A stretch of 64,000 nucleotides of DNA from Branchiostoma lanceolatum (lineage: Eukaryota > Chordata > Leptocardii > Amphioxiformes > Branchiostomatidae): NCBI RefSeq assembly GCF_035083965.1, contig NC_089740.1, forward strand, positions 6,011,552-6,075,551. The letters are read 5' to 3'. Position numbers and translations under genes: made by a program. Each line of letters starts with the position of its first letter. The first letter of the stretch is position 1. Of the stretch, positions 1 through 13,100 are shown piece by piece. The notes under the pieces were generated by a model. The model saw nothing but the letters and a program-made list of their open reading frames with translations. It did no database searches and had not been told where the DNA came from.

Positions 1-1027
1 GCCCAACAATTTCTAACTACAAACATGCGATTCAACAGTGTCACCTTTTTCGCATGAAAAATATGTTGGGTGTCTGGTTTCATTTTCAAATTCTTCTTTC
101 ATAACTTCAGCGTACCTGAACGTTTACAACCAGGATGTAATTTACTCACTTGACATTAAGATTTGATTTCTTAAATGTAATGATTAGCAAATATATTTTA
201 CAATATATATACGGTAGAACTAAATGAAGTGAAGCAAAGGTATAACGAGAAAAGTGGACAAGCAAATTACTACTTAATTGGAAGTCCTGTGCCTTCGTCC
301 TATGATGTTCAACATTTATTTTATAATGAAGCTTAAGACGACACCGATTGTTCTTTTTACAAGACAAATTTGAAGAGAACCACACATACAGTAGATTCTG
401 ATTAATTGATAGATACAACAGAAGATTTCACAGCAAAATATTTGTCTTAACTATTTGTATTGTCTGAAATTAAAGTTCATCGTATTGTCAAAAGTACAAT
501 TCAAGTAAGTATGTACATCTACTTTACAACAAGATTGTACACAACAAGTTTGAAAGCTAATGATTTTTTTAAAATCATCATCTATATCATAAAGACACCA
601 CAGGTTTTTCATTTTATAAGACAAATTTGAAGAAAACCACACATGTTGTCTCCCCTCGCTAGTGCGCATGTCAGGAATCCCTCTCGCCCAGACCAGGTGA
701 ACCTGCTCAACACCTTTTTTGATTGACAGATCTGAAGTCGTCCACGTCCGGCTACAAGCAGTTGCACCCATGCGACACAACAATCTAACCGCCGAAAACT
801 GCTCGCCTGTTGTAGAACGTCTAAATTAAATTAATCTGCCCTGGGGACTGGATATGGGTTACTCCTAACCAACCATTGATTTCTGCTCGCCATTGGACAC
901 TTGTCTGCAGCTTTGGTTACTTTTCCCACCGTATCTTGGCGTTAAAACAATGTCAGATCGTCACTGATGTCCAGAATAGGCACCAGAGAGCGTAGCGTAT
1001 CGGGGAGATATTTAGTAGGCGGATAAA
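1..1027. other. Upstream region, no gene recognised
   Basis: No family recognised. A segment starting AAGACAAATTTGAAGA occurs at 361 and again at 618; both copies translate on the minus strand to a similar peptide (VWFSSNLS). The M13 promoter should lie in the last few hundred bases. Confidence 0.4.
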
Positions 1028-1779
1028 ATGTTCAATGGAAGAAGGGAGAACCAAAACGCGATCCGTAAGCTGAGAGAACACTTCGCCAAAGATGTGTACG
1101 AAAAGGACGCTCAATTACACTGTGAACACGACGACGACTCTGATGATGGTAAGTTTACTTCATGTGTACAACATTTGCGTATGATAGAATCAAATTTAGG
1201 CTTCGTATTGATACACAGACGTTCTTAATTCGCACCTGTTGTCTTTAAGTTGTCGGTATGATTACAGGTACTTTGTTGCCGCAGGGACCAGTGTCCAGAA
1301 AAGTATCAAAAGTTATCTTATTTTCTTGCTTGCAAACAAGATCAACTAGAGTCGTTAAGTCATAAAAGGGGAGGTGTGAAAGAACTTATGTTTACAATGC
1401 CCTTATTGAAATGAATGGTTAAGCGTTAAGTTCGTTAAAGCTAGTAAAACGAATTAAGTGATTCGCTTATCTATGCTTTTTAAATACATTTTGTAGTTAC
1501 ATCTGGAGCAACAACTTGTAGACACAATGTTGCTTTAGACTTACTAGATTTCCAAAGATACGAATATATGGTGTTTTGGGGGTGCATACAGGCATTGGGA
1601 GGCAAAACAATAGGGAATATATTTACAGAGGTACTAGTATTCAAACGATTTCGTTTTGGCTTGAGGGAAGGGGAAAGGCTGCATTTAGTTTACTACAATA
1701 CACTGGATTTAGACATGCAAATTTCGCAGAAATCTTGCGTGTCTGTGTGTGTATGTATGTGTGAGATGGTATGTGTGTG

Positions 1780-1813
<34 letters not shown>

Positions 1814-1856
1814 CCAGTGTGTGTGTGTGTTTGTATGTATGTGTGTGTGAGTTTGT

Positions 1857-1892
<36 letters not shown>

Positions 1893-2065
1893 GTGTGTGT
1901 GTATTTATATGCGTGTATGTGTGTGTGTTTGTGTGTGTGTTTGTACATGTGTTAGTTTGTATATGTTTGTGTATGTATGTATGTATGTATGTCTGTGCAT
2001 GTGTGTGTGTGTGTGTGTATGTTTGTGTATGTAAGTATACGTGCATGTACGTGTGTGTTTTTGTG

Positions 2066-2155
<90 letters not shown>

Positions 2156-5100
2156 TACATGTATGTGTTTTTAAAGGATGAGAATACTAAATGAACAGCC
2201 CCTCTGATAGAATAATGCGTGATATAAGTCCTACATTTGTACTCAACATAAAGTCACACGAACATACAGTATATAACCATATCACATTACGAAACACGAC
2301 AAGAAACACACGATCGAGTTGTTATAAGACACATGTTCGAAGAGGGCGTTTTGAGGTCATTTTCTGTCTGCCTTGGGCTGTTTCTTCTTGCATATCCAAG
2401 GTCACGACCCCTCTGGGACAATGTTTTCTTAATAAATATTACTGGAACTAAACCAGCACAGACAACAAAGCACATTGTAGTGCAAGACATCTTACTGTTA
2501 TGAATCATTTGTTCATTGACACAGAAAAAATTGCGGTGAGGACTTTGGGCGTGTTTTAACCTTTCAATTTAAGTACGTTTCAATGACAACACACATAACA
2601 CTTACATAAGATAGAATTAACCAAAGACTCGTTCGGAACAAACGTTAACTTTCAGATGTCAATTGAACGCAATCGATGTTGTTTTGGCTTCGGTAGTAAT
2701 GTGCTACACATTCGACTGGAATATTCAATATATTTTAAAAAAAGGAAGCAGAGTAAGAAATTTGGAAAGAGTCTTAAAAGATAATGCTATGCTTTTAAAA
2801 AGCCCTACAGCCACCAGCAAATATCTATGTTTAGGTAAAGGCATGAGGGAAAGATTTTACGAAAGAATTAAATAGATAGGAAGATATTGTTGCTTAAAAT
2901 TTTCACTAACGTCCGAACTTCTTGGATTTCACATCTAGGAAACATCCAAGGAGATTGTAAATGATCATGAATTTTTTTTTTTTATTCATCTATCTGCTTG
3001 TGTTGTAACACCTAGATACTCTCCAATTTGAGATTCGGCTCCGACTGGTTTTTGACGTTTTTTTAGACGTTTTTGTCGGGCTTACTATTTTCTCCCGTTT
3101 TCTTTATGTTTGGCCGTTGGACATAAAGAAAACTGGACAAAATACAAAGCCCGACAAAAACGCATGAAAACACGTCAAAAATCACCTAGATCCGAACATC
3201 TGCTTGTTTTGTAACATCTACACAGTTGCAAGACATGTTCCTTCAAGCGTATGACACTATAGATAGGGGTGACCCCCCTGACCTCAACTAAATAGTCAAC
3301 AATCCACCCCTTATTGAACTCTAATACTCTTTAAACGCCAAAGAATCTTCAAGTGAAAATATTTCTACAAACCTTCGGCAAATATCTTAAAGATGTACAC
3401 CTTAGACGACAAGACTTGGGGTAAGCCGTACACCCTGATCTTTAGCAGTTGAAAATTTGCTTTTTCTGCATGACAGAAGAACAGACAATTTCCCGCCAGG
3501 CATATACAGTAGTATCGGCATGTAGATCTGACCGGCAGGGTTCAGTCAGAGTTGTCTTTGGGCGGTTTGGGGGAAAATCATTACCTCCGTGAAATGGCGG
3601 TACTGTTTTCAATGGTCTGTGTGGCCACATGTGTGTGGACAGGCTAGGGGTTTGGCATAATTACCATGTTTGGGTTGCGATTATGTTTCTTTTGATTGGT
3701 ATGTGTGTAGGTGTTGCAATCCCGAAGTTTGTGGATCTTCTAGTGGCTTCCATTGGTACTGCAGCGGCATTCTCGATTTTTGTATCTTCTGTTATGGACA
3801 TAATATAAGATACCGTGAATAGTTTCATCAGGTTGGTTAGTCACTGAATAAAAATACTTTTTTACAGAACTAAAATAAAATAAAAATCATGTCATGATTA
3901 AAAGTACTCTTTTTACACAACCAAGTGATTTATTCCACCGACGTTTCGGTGACCATCTGTCACTTTCCTCAGGGCAATTCTGACTGGTTCACATTGCACT
4001 GCAGCACATCTTATATACCAGGATTTATTTCAATGGACTTAAATAGCAAACTTAAATAGATACTGACATGTGACAACCCCGCATGGAATACATAGGAAAA
4101 TATATTAAAGAATGTCTAGACGATAGAAATTCCTCCAATGTTTGTAAGAACCCATTCTAAACCCGTACTATACACTCTTGTATTAGGTAGATAAGTCCTT
4201 AGATATTCATAGAACTGTAGTTATGTACCAGCCATACTTTGTACCTTGTACAATAATTGCGCAATTAAGTTACCTATAATACCGGCTATGACCTACATGT
4301 ACTGTCCAACGACCGGTATTTTTGACCAATCACACGATACCCCGTCACATACTGTAGCTAAATTGTAGGGTTCAAAACTATGTCAAGGATGACAATTGTT
4401 TTAAAACGTTAGATATAGCACCGAATTTGAGACAAACATTCTCAAATGATATAAGATTACCATAAACACATAAGCAAGGTAAACAAGCTACTTTGATACT
4501 AATAGATTTGGGTCATAATTAAGTCATTCCAACACCAGAAAAAATTATTTGTTTTTATAAACAATAGACAAACTTTTATTGTGGAACGGCATCTTGTTAA
4601 ATGCCTTGCGAATGGGCGTGTAGGGAGGTGCCCATCTGAGTGAGGCATTACAGAAACAATACATCATTGACACATTATGCAAATTGATCACCCCCTAGCA
4701 ATAAATACCTTTACATGCCTTCCATCTGTTCAAAACGAGAGGTGTTACGAAATGAAAGTAAATTTTAGTAAAAAGAAGAAAACATTTTCGGAAAGTGTAG
4801 CGTCTATAGGATCAGTTCCTTCTTGTGAATGACTACAATTCTCCCTATTTTGCCATTTTCATGCAATCTCGCTAGGAACTATTTTTTGGTAGAAAATAGT
4901 TGTCTGCAAATGCCCCCGAGGAAATAATTTTCCTTCTGCCAAAAGTATGATGATCATATTTACAGAATTTTTTAACGTTTTCTGTGATTTTGATTCTTTC
5001 TATTTGCTCAGAACGAATTGAACATTTTTGCTTCATGATTTTTGTGCAAAAACGTAAAAGAATTATGTCCCAGAATGCATTGCCACTTGTTGCACTGGTC

Positions 5101-8041
5101 GGCAACTCTGAGGGGACAGGTGGAATGGCTGTTCCATTTACCATCGCCCCCTCTTAAATGGAAAAATCTACAAATTGATATATTTTATTGCTTCTTTACC
5201 AACAGAAAGTCGCAGACAAACGTAAATAGAAAATAAATTAAAAGAATATATTCGTAATAAAACTTATATCAACAGATGAAAAGATTTGTTTTTTCTATTC
5301 ATAATTTCCTCCCGACGGGGTGCCGACGGCTCGTAGAACAGCACAGACAATTTCCCACACAAAGCAAAGTGGTGATTATTTCCCACCTTGCCAGGTCGAC
5401 CCATATGTTCAAAACATCGTCTTAAAGTTAGTTTTGGCGTCTTCAAACGACTTTAAAGCCATGAGAAGGAAGAAGTAACAGTCTAAGATGGCGAAGAGGA
5501 GATCCTCAGTTGCTCAGTTGCTCTTGAGTTTTTCCAAACGCTCCACTGCGAGCTCGAGCAAGAAAAGCCAGGGAGGTTATAGAGACGACCTGTACACCTG
5601 GGACAAGGAGCCATTTTGTGAACATCTTGAAGAAGTTGAGAGTGAGAATCTCAAAGGTTTGCACCGATTTTTTTGGCAAGCGTTTATCAACTCTTGAGTG
5701 CTATAGCTACCATGACCGTACTGTATGTTCTTACTTCTATTTTTGTTGGTGAGTTGCTGGAGAAAGAAACAATATTTTCGGTTTCGGCTGAGTTGTTGAG
5801 TTACGCCAAAAATAATTACTCAAGCAACTGGATAAGATTTTGAAACAGTTTTGACTGTTTCAAAATCTTATCCAGTTGCTTGAGTAATTATTTTTGGCGT
5901 ATCTTATTACCTGGATGTCTAACCTTCATCAACGAGTTGTTGAGTTGTTGACTAAATCATAGGGAGAGCTGTGAGGTGTGAATGGAAAAGATGCAGCGAA
6001 AAATACAGACGGGATTTGTATGTAGACAATAATCGACATCAAACGCGAAGATGCCTGTAACTTCATGACAGGATTGAATGTTTTCATTATTATGTTCTAT
6101 ACCTGGTTTAGACGCAAAATATGACAAAATTATGATCAGTAGAACATGAAACAACATTTGCACAAATGTGATGCGTATATTTCGGTAACGTTTTGAATAC
6201 AGTCCTTAATGCTTTCTATATCTATATATGTACACATTTATCACTAGACAACATTTTCCTCGACTTAAGCCAGTGAAGGACCCGGGAATTTATAATAATC
6301 TTATTTTCTATTTTATCAGAGTCTACGAGAAAGCATTATATCAGGGAATCGAATTCAAGTAATATTCGCTAACAAGAAAATTCATAATCCAAAAAGTTCA
6401 AGTCGAACATTTGACTACTTTATAACATCTGTAATGCCTGCAAAGATGTGTTTCCATTTTGTTTAATGTCCTTTTCCCCAAATCTTTTTTGTTATGGACC
6501 AAGTATATTTTATTTTGAGGCCTGGACGTAGTCTTATTACGTAACCATATACAAAAAAATAGTTGAGGTTACGATTAAAGCTGTCTTTAAATATAACCGT
6601 TTCAAAACCAACGGAACTTACGGTGATTTGAAAGTAACAAGTACAATGTACTGTATTATTCCTGTGACACGTACAAGTCAACAAGATATCGAATGACGTC
6701 ACATGTACCTTCGCAGCCCTTTTGAAAGGTCGGGTTAGTCAAATGACCTGGGGGTAAGGTGGGCACATATGTAAGACAATTCTTGATGTCCATGGCCTGC
6801 ACGGGACATACTAGTACCTTCAAAACTTTAAACTTTTATTGAAAATCAACACAGCAGCACATCTGACATGGTACACAATGTAACTTTAGACAGTGCTGAA
6901 TTGCGTTGACTTTTTATCAAGGACATGTCCTTGCTTTTTATATAATAGATTACAAAGCAAGACATCATTACTTCAACGAACAAAACTAAACAAGATCTGT
7001 ATGAAATTCACGTAGTTAAAAGTTTCATACATAAGCAACATTTAAAAGACTCTCAGACAATGAGTGTAGATCAGGGCGGCATTAAACTAGGTTTTCAAGA
7101 TCTTTAACGACCCTCACGATAAACGAGTTTTTGTGTCTCTCAGTCCGGCTGAGTGGAAGGAGGTATACGTTCCTGTGCCTCAGGTTATACCGTGGTTTCT
7201 CTCTAATTGGAAGGAAGATGTTGCAGGGATGGGAGGGATCTCTCAGTATCCTCTTCAGATCTCTTACTGAAGCCTCCCTTATCCTAGACTCAAGTGTGTG
7301 CTTGTGGTAGTCCACATATTCTAACATCGTAAATATTCTTTGAGTTTGTCAGCCTTCATAACTTTTGCTTCCTTCCTTTATGTATTGGAATGGAATATTG
7401 CATACAGACAAGCTAAACTACAAAAACACAGGGGAAACAATACAGTAGTTTCTGGTTAAGCGGCTTGAGGGTTAAAAATGATAGTAATTTGACTGTTTTT
7501 CTAATGAAATTTATAGTGAAGAAACTTGGCAATAGAGATTTAGTGTTGAATTCTTGTTAAAACAATTGCATGTTTCTGGATTTTATGTTTTGATTTTGTG
7601 GTACCACATTTGTCTTGTTGTAACATGCCATGCTATTTTTTGTCTCTGTTTATTTATTTGAAAAATTTAAATAAAGAAAGACTGCTAAAAAGTACCTTCA
7701 AATGAAGGTCTCTCTCGACATACGCGGAAGGCATAGTCCATTCTTGTTGGTCATTTCAGCCCAACTGCTTGGATCTAAGATAGATTTAAGATATGGAGAC
7801 ACGTTTTCGAAGTTTATTTTCTGGCCATATCTTTAGCGTTACAGAGTTAGGTAAAAAGTCCCTATATATTTGCATACAATTGTATATGCAGGAAACGTGA
7901 CATTATTCATTCCGCAATACAAAGGTGTAGAAAAGTTGTCGGAACTTCATAAGCTATTTTTAGTGTCACTAGAACTTGGAATGTCAGAAAGTGGGGTCGA
8001 ACGGCGATCGTGTGAGAGGTAGATGTAAACGGGTGGAACAG

Positions 8042-8085
<44 letters not shown>

Positions 8086-10095
8086 CTACAAAATAACTGA
8101 CAACTTGACTTTTCTCCTTACAGGGTCGTTTATCGACAGCAAGAAGAAGAAGGAAAGGGTGTTTTCCAACCGAGAGAAATGTCTCCTAGGCGTCCTGCTT
8201 GCTTTGCTGGTTCTTCTGATCGCCGCTGTGGCCTACCTTCTCTACATGCTGCTGCAGAACATGAACAAACCGAAAGGGGTAAGTTCTCAACATCCGTTTC
8301 TATAGTAACAAATTACACGTCATTTCCGCCCACAACGTAAAGCGCTTACCAATAAGCTTTCGACTTCTCTAGTTGATTTGACCCGAAGCCTATGTCATGT
8401 GACCTGAGAGGAAATGTGACGTCAGCAACGGGTCAAAGGTGCACGGTAGTCGGTATCGGCCCCCGTCTCTGTCTTTTTCACCATGTCGATTGCGGCCACA
8501 GATTAACCTTCTTACGAACTTCCGTGTCTATCTAGTATTTGTTTACGTACACAATACAAAAGACGCTCGATCAATTGGACTGTTTTTTTTAAACGGTCAG
8601 CCGTTTCATATAGCATCCACTATCTTTCGAAATCTATCCACTCAGTTGCTTTCAAACATTATTCAGTTACTTTCGTAATATGCTGTTACCGTATGATGTT
8701 TCATTTTTTCGCTGGTTATAATCTTCGCAGTTTGAGCGGTGAGCTCTTCACCACAAACTTAATTAAAGCCACCGCGAAAATGCCTGTTTTACCTTATGGT
8801 GTCGACCGTCTCTATCAAGGGATGGGAAAAGACTTGAATAGAAAGTTCTACAATTTCAGCATTTCTGCAGTATTTGTCTACTAAAGCCACAGTTACATAC
8901 GTCGTACGTTTTTTTGTTGTTGTAGCGTACGATATTCAGAGAGGCTATGACAAAACCGACCGGAAGTTTATAGCGTCCCCCGACTCTATCAAGAGATGGG
9001 AAAAGATCTTGATAGAAAGTCTACAATTTCCGTATTTCTTTAGTATTTGTTTATTTAAGACACTGTTACATACGTCGTACGCCTTCTTTTTTTGTGTGCG
9101 CGTGTTGTTTTTTTGTAGCGAGGGTATGACAGCACCGATCGGAAGTTAATAGTGCCCCCCATCTCTATCAAGGGATGGTAAAAGACCTTGGATAGAAAGT
9201 TTACAATCTTTACATTTTCATTCCCCTCCCCAGTTCTTCTGTTTGGAGCCACATTGTGTGGAGGAGAGCGCTATGGTGATATCGAAGATGGACACGGAAG
9301 CGGTGCCATGTAACGATTTCTACCAATTCTCCTGTGGAAAGCATCTAAAGGAACTGGTTGTGGGAGCTGGGACAGCTAAATACGGCATACTGCAGCAGAT
9401 GGCAGGGCGTAACTATGCTATCATGAGAAGGGTAAGAAACTGAGAGTTGATCTTGAAATAGATGTGCTACAAGTTTTTAGCAAAGTCGCATCTTAACCCT
9501 CATCCGACCGATGGATCTTTGCGCAAATCTTGTCGCATGGGGTCAAAAGGTAGCCTCCGATGCAGACTCCTTCCGGCTATTTTTCTTTTTCAAGTTACCG
9601 TTTGTTTTCTTATTACATTTTTGCCAGCAATAAGAAGGGGCAAATGTAATAAGAAAACGGTAACTTGGAAGAAAAAACAGTTTTGGTGCAAATAATTAAT
9701 GCTCATTATCATAATTTATACAGAATTTAAGGAGAATCATTTTGCCCTAAAAATCTATAATACTCCTCTCATTTTAACAGTCTTGATGTCTCATATCTTC
9801 ACAAAATGATGCTACAATAAAATAATAATAATACTAATAGCGTTATCCATACGGTCCGGTTATGGTTAATTGCATGTCTTTTCGATAAAGTCAATTATTA
9901 TCTTATTTTGTTATTATTTTATGGCTAACTCATTTTTTTCCTTTGACCACAGGAACTAGGCATGCCTGGACATGTGTATAAGGGTAAAAATTCTTCAGCC
10001 ATCGCTAAAGCCAAGATGATCTTCCAATCCTGTTTGAACGAAGTCGCTATTGAGGAAAAAGGCGGGAAACCACTTTTAAAGGTTAGTGTGCGTTG

Positions 10096-10140
<45 letters not shown>

Positions 10141-13100
10141 GATTTTAACCATCTAGCTATCAATATATCTAAATATACATACATCTATTTTCACTGTCAC
10201 AATGAGAACTTTGAAACAACTGCATTTTCCTTGTTACTACTGCAAATTTCAAAATGTTCGCGATGGTCATATTTTGAATTCGTGGTTTTTGTAGTGACCT
10301 CTGAAATGCAAAACTGTGATGCTGCATATGTTTGTTTACATTTTATTGCTTCTGTACAACGGAATTGTTTAAACTTAAAACATTGCGAAACCCTCTTTTC
10401 CTGTCCTGTCATTTATATCTGTATCTATAGATATTAGCCGGTATAACCACCCTTCGGCGTAACACACCGGCTCCGCAGGTACGCAGCAATAAATGAATTT
10501 ACAACAGTTTAAACCCCTGTCTTCCTCTCCCGAAGGTGATCGAGTCGATAGGATCGTGGAACATCAGTACAGACCCAGAGGGAGGGAGACTAAACCCCGA
10601 CAAGTGGGACCTGACGGCAACACTTGTAAACGCACATAAACTCGGACCCAACCCGCTCTTCGGCTTCGGCATCAACGCTGATGACAAGAACTCTAAGAAA
10701 AACATCATGCAGGTGAGTTGAAATATTATATTGATCATATTTTATTTATTATATTAATAACCTCTTTGCGCTTCGGTCACAATTGCGCCGGTGCCCGTAG
10801 GGAGTGTAGCCCCGGCTGCATGGACCTCGAAGCCACACATTTGTCCCGGTGGACTGTCGGATACCGGGGGTATATCTTGGTGTTCTCACGATTAGCTTAC
10901 AGCGTTACCGGGTCCCGGGTTGATTTTAACTCCGAGTTTTTGAAATGTAAAAAAATGGCCCGGGAGCTAGAAGGTGTCCCACGGGGCCACGTAGGGGTCA
11001 CGCCCGAAAGTGAAAAAAACACACCTATTTTTTTCCGATCGTGACCGTAGCTTAAATAGTCGTAGAGGAGGCGGTCCACAAGAACATAATTACAACTGAT
11101 ATAAAGTAATGAAGTCCATAATCCCCAGAGCCTATTTTTATGTTATGAACATAGAGTTGATTTTCTCACATTTTCCACACAGTTTGCACAAGCTGGACTC
11201 AGTTTGAAGCATGGCAGAATGTATACGAACGCCAAGACTGCCGCAAAGGTTTGTGACATTTTCAGAATTTTCAGGGATGCAACCCAGAAAGTGTGATCTA
11301 TAATTAGTAAGGTCATACAAATGTGCTAATCTTGTCATCGAGGGACACAACAGAACATATATCCTGAGCTAAGAATTGTAATATAAATTGTCTCCAAGAA
11401 TTTTTGGAAGCACGCTGGATCAGTCCTACTCTTGTTGATAAGTGTATCAGCTTATGTACATGAAATAATGGCTATTTTACGATATCGATTGAAGATGGAA
11501 TTGATATTAGGGGGGCCAATCCCCATGACGCACAGCGTAGAAAAGTCCAAAATACAGCATTCCTCTCATAAAAACTGCCACATCTGCTTTTAATAATAAT
11601 AAAAATACTATTTCCGGATGAAAATTTACACATTTGGTAACAATACGGTCATCCTAAGAAAAATATTATAGTGACAAAGAATGCAATTGCGACTCTCAAA
11701 AATGTACAATAATTTCACAGACGAAATCTTCCTGGTTTCTTCGTTAACAAAACCATTGAATCTATATAATAGTGACTCCAATGATACCAACTGCGAAGAA
11801 ATCTTATGTCTTAGTCTAAGACATAAGATTTCTTCGCAGTTGGTATCATTGGAGTCACTATTATATAATACTTTTATGCCGATTGCAGCTTAAAAAGGGC
11901 TGGTTGAACTACGTTGTGAAACTGGCAGTTTTACTCGGAGCAAAGGAGGATGACGCAAGACAACAACTGGAGGATGTGTGGGAGTTTGAAACTAGACTGG
12001 CCATGGTAAAACTTGATTTGAACTTTTATGTTAAGAGATACTTAAACTGACAATACAACATGTAACATTACATGTGTGTATAGTGCATTTATTACCCATT
12101 CTCAGTTCCAACTCCCAATGGTCGCTATACATACAAGTAAGTTGAAAATGGGCAGATACTGGGTTCGTTTACCTGGACTTTAATCGCTCGTTCTCATTTA
12201 AATGTACACATTTTGTAACTTCCGTTACCGTCTGAAGTAAGACGTTCCTGACATTAGGATATGCCACATATAAGGTGCCAAACTGTCGTTTTTATGACGA
12301 CTTGAAACTTTTCTGACTTTTATAAACGACAGTTTGGCACCTTCTATGTGGCATATCTTAATATCAGGAACGTCTTACTTCAAACGGTAACGGAAGTTAC
12401 AAAATGTGTACATTTAAATGAGAACGAGCGTAATGATTATGATCTACGAATGTAAGAACTTCCATGGTAGTCACTTACTAGTACTTTGATTTGATTATCC
12501 TTTATTCTCATTTTTATTTTCTTCCTTGTTCTCTCTAGTGTTTTATTATATGTGGATTCTCATTGTTAACCATCTACTTGCCATGTCACCAGTTTTTATT
12601 CACCTTTTTTGTACCAGTTTGATTGATGTAATTATTGTGTATTGTTTATTTTCACTTTCATATAAGTTCATGAATGATTCGTATGTCCTGTTTTGCACAA
12701 CATATTGTCCTATTGTCTAGGAAAAAAATTTAAGGAAAGAATTATGAAAAAAATACTCTTCCTTTTGCAGATTGAGAAGGATAAGCCATCGAGAGGGGGT
12801 GTGTTTGAGAGGTACCACAAATGGCCACTGAAGAACGTGACAGCTCTTATGCCATCTGTAAGTCTGGTCTATTTATTTATTTATTTATCCATTTCTCTAT
12901 TTATTTCTGTTTTATTAAGCCAGGGTGGCCCATCTCAGTGTAAAACACTGCTTTACAGTCGCACCCAGGAAGACATACATAACATGTGATATTAATACAT
13001 ACATGTAATGTAAATATATACAAATACATATTGACAAAGCCGTAGACCATACTCATAATCCATCTCTTGTTGTACTTGTGAAATTGACCAGCATCTAAAG

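Noticed and set aside
1568-2194. Long Cys/Val-rich open frames on both strands
   Set aside because: They are translations of (GT)n and (GA)n microsatellite.
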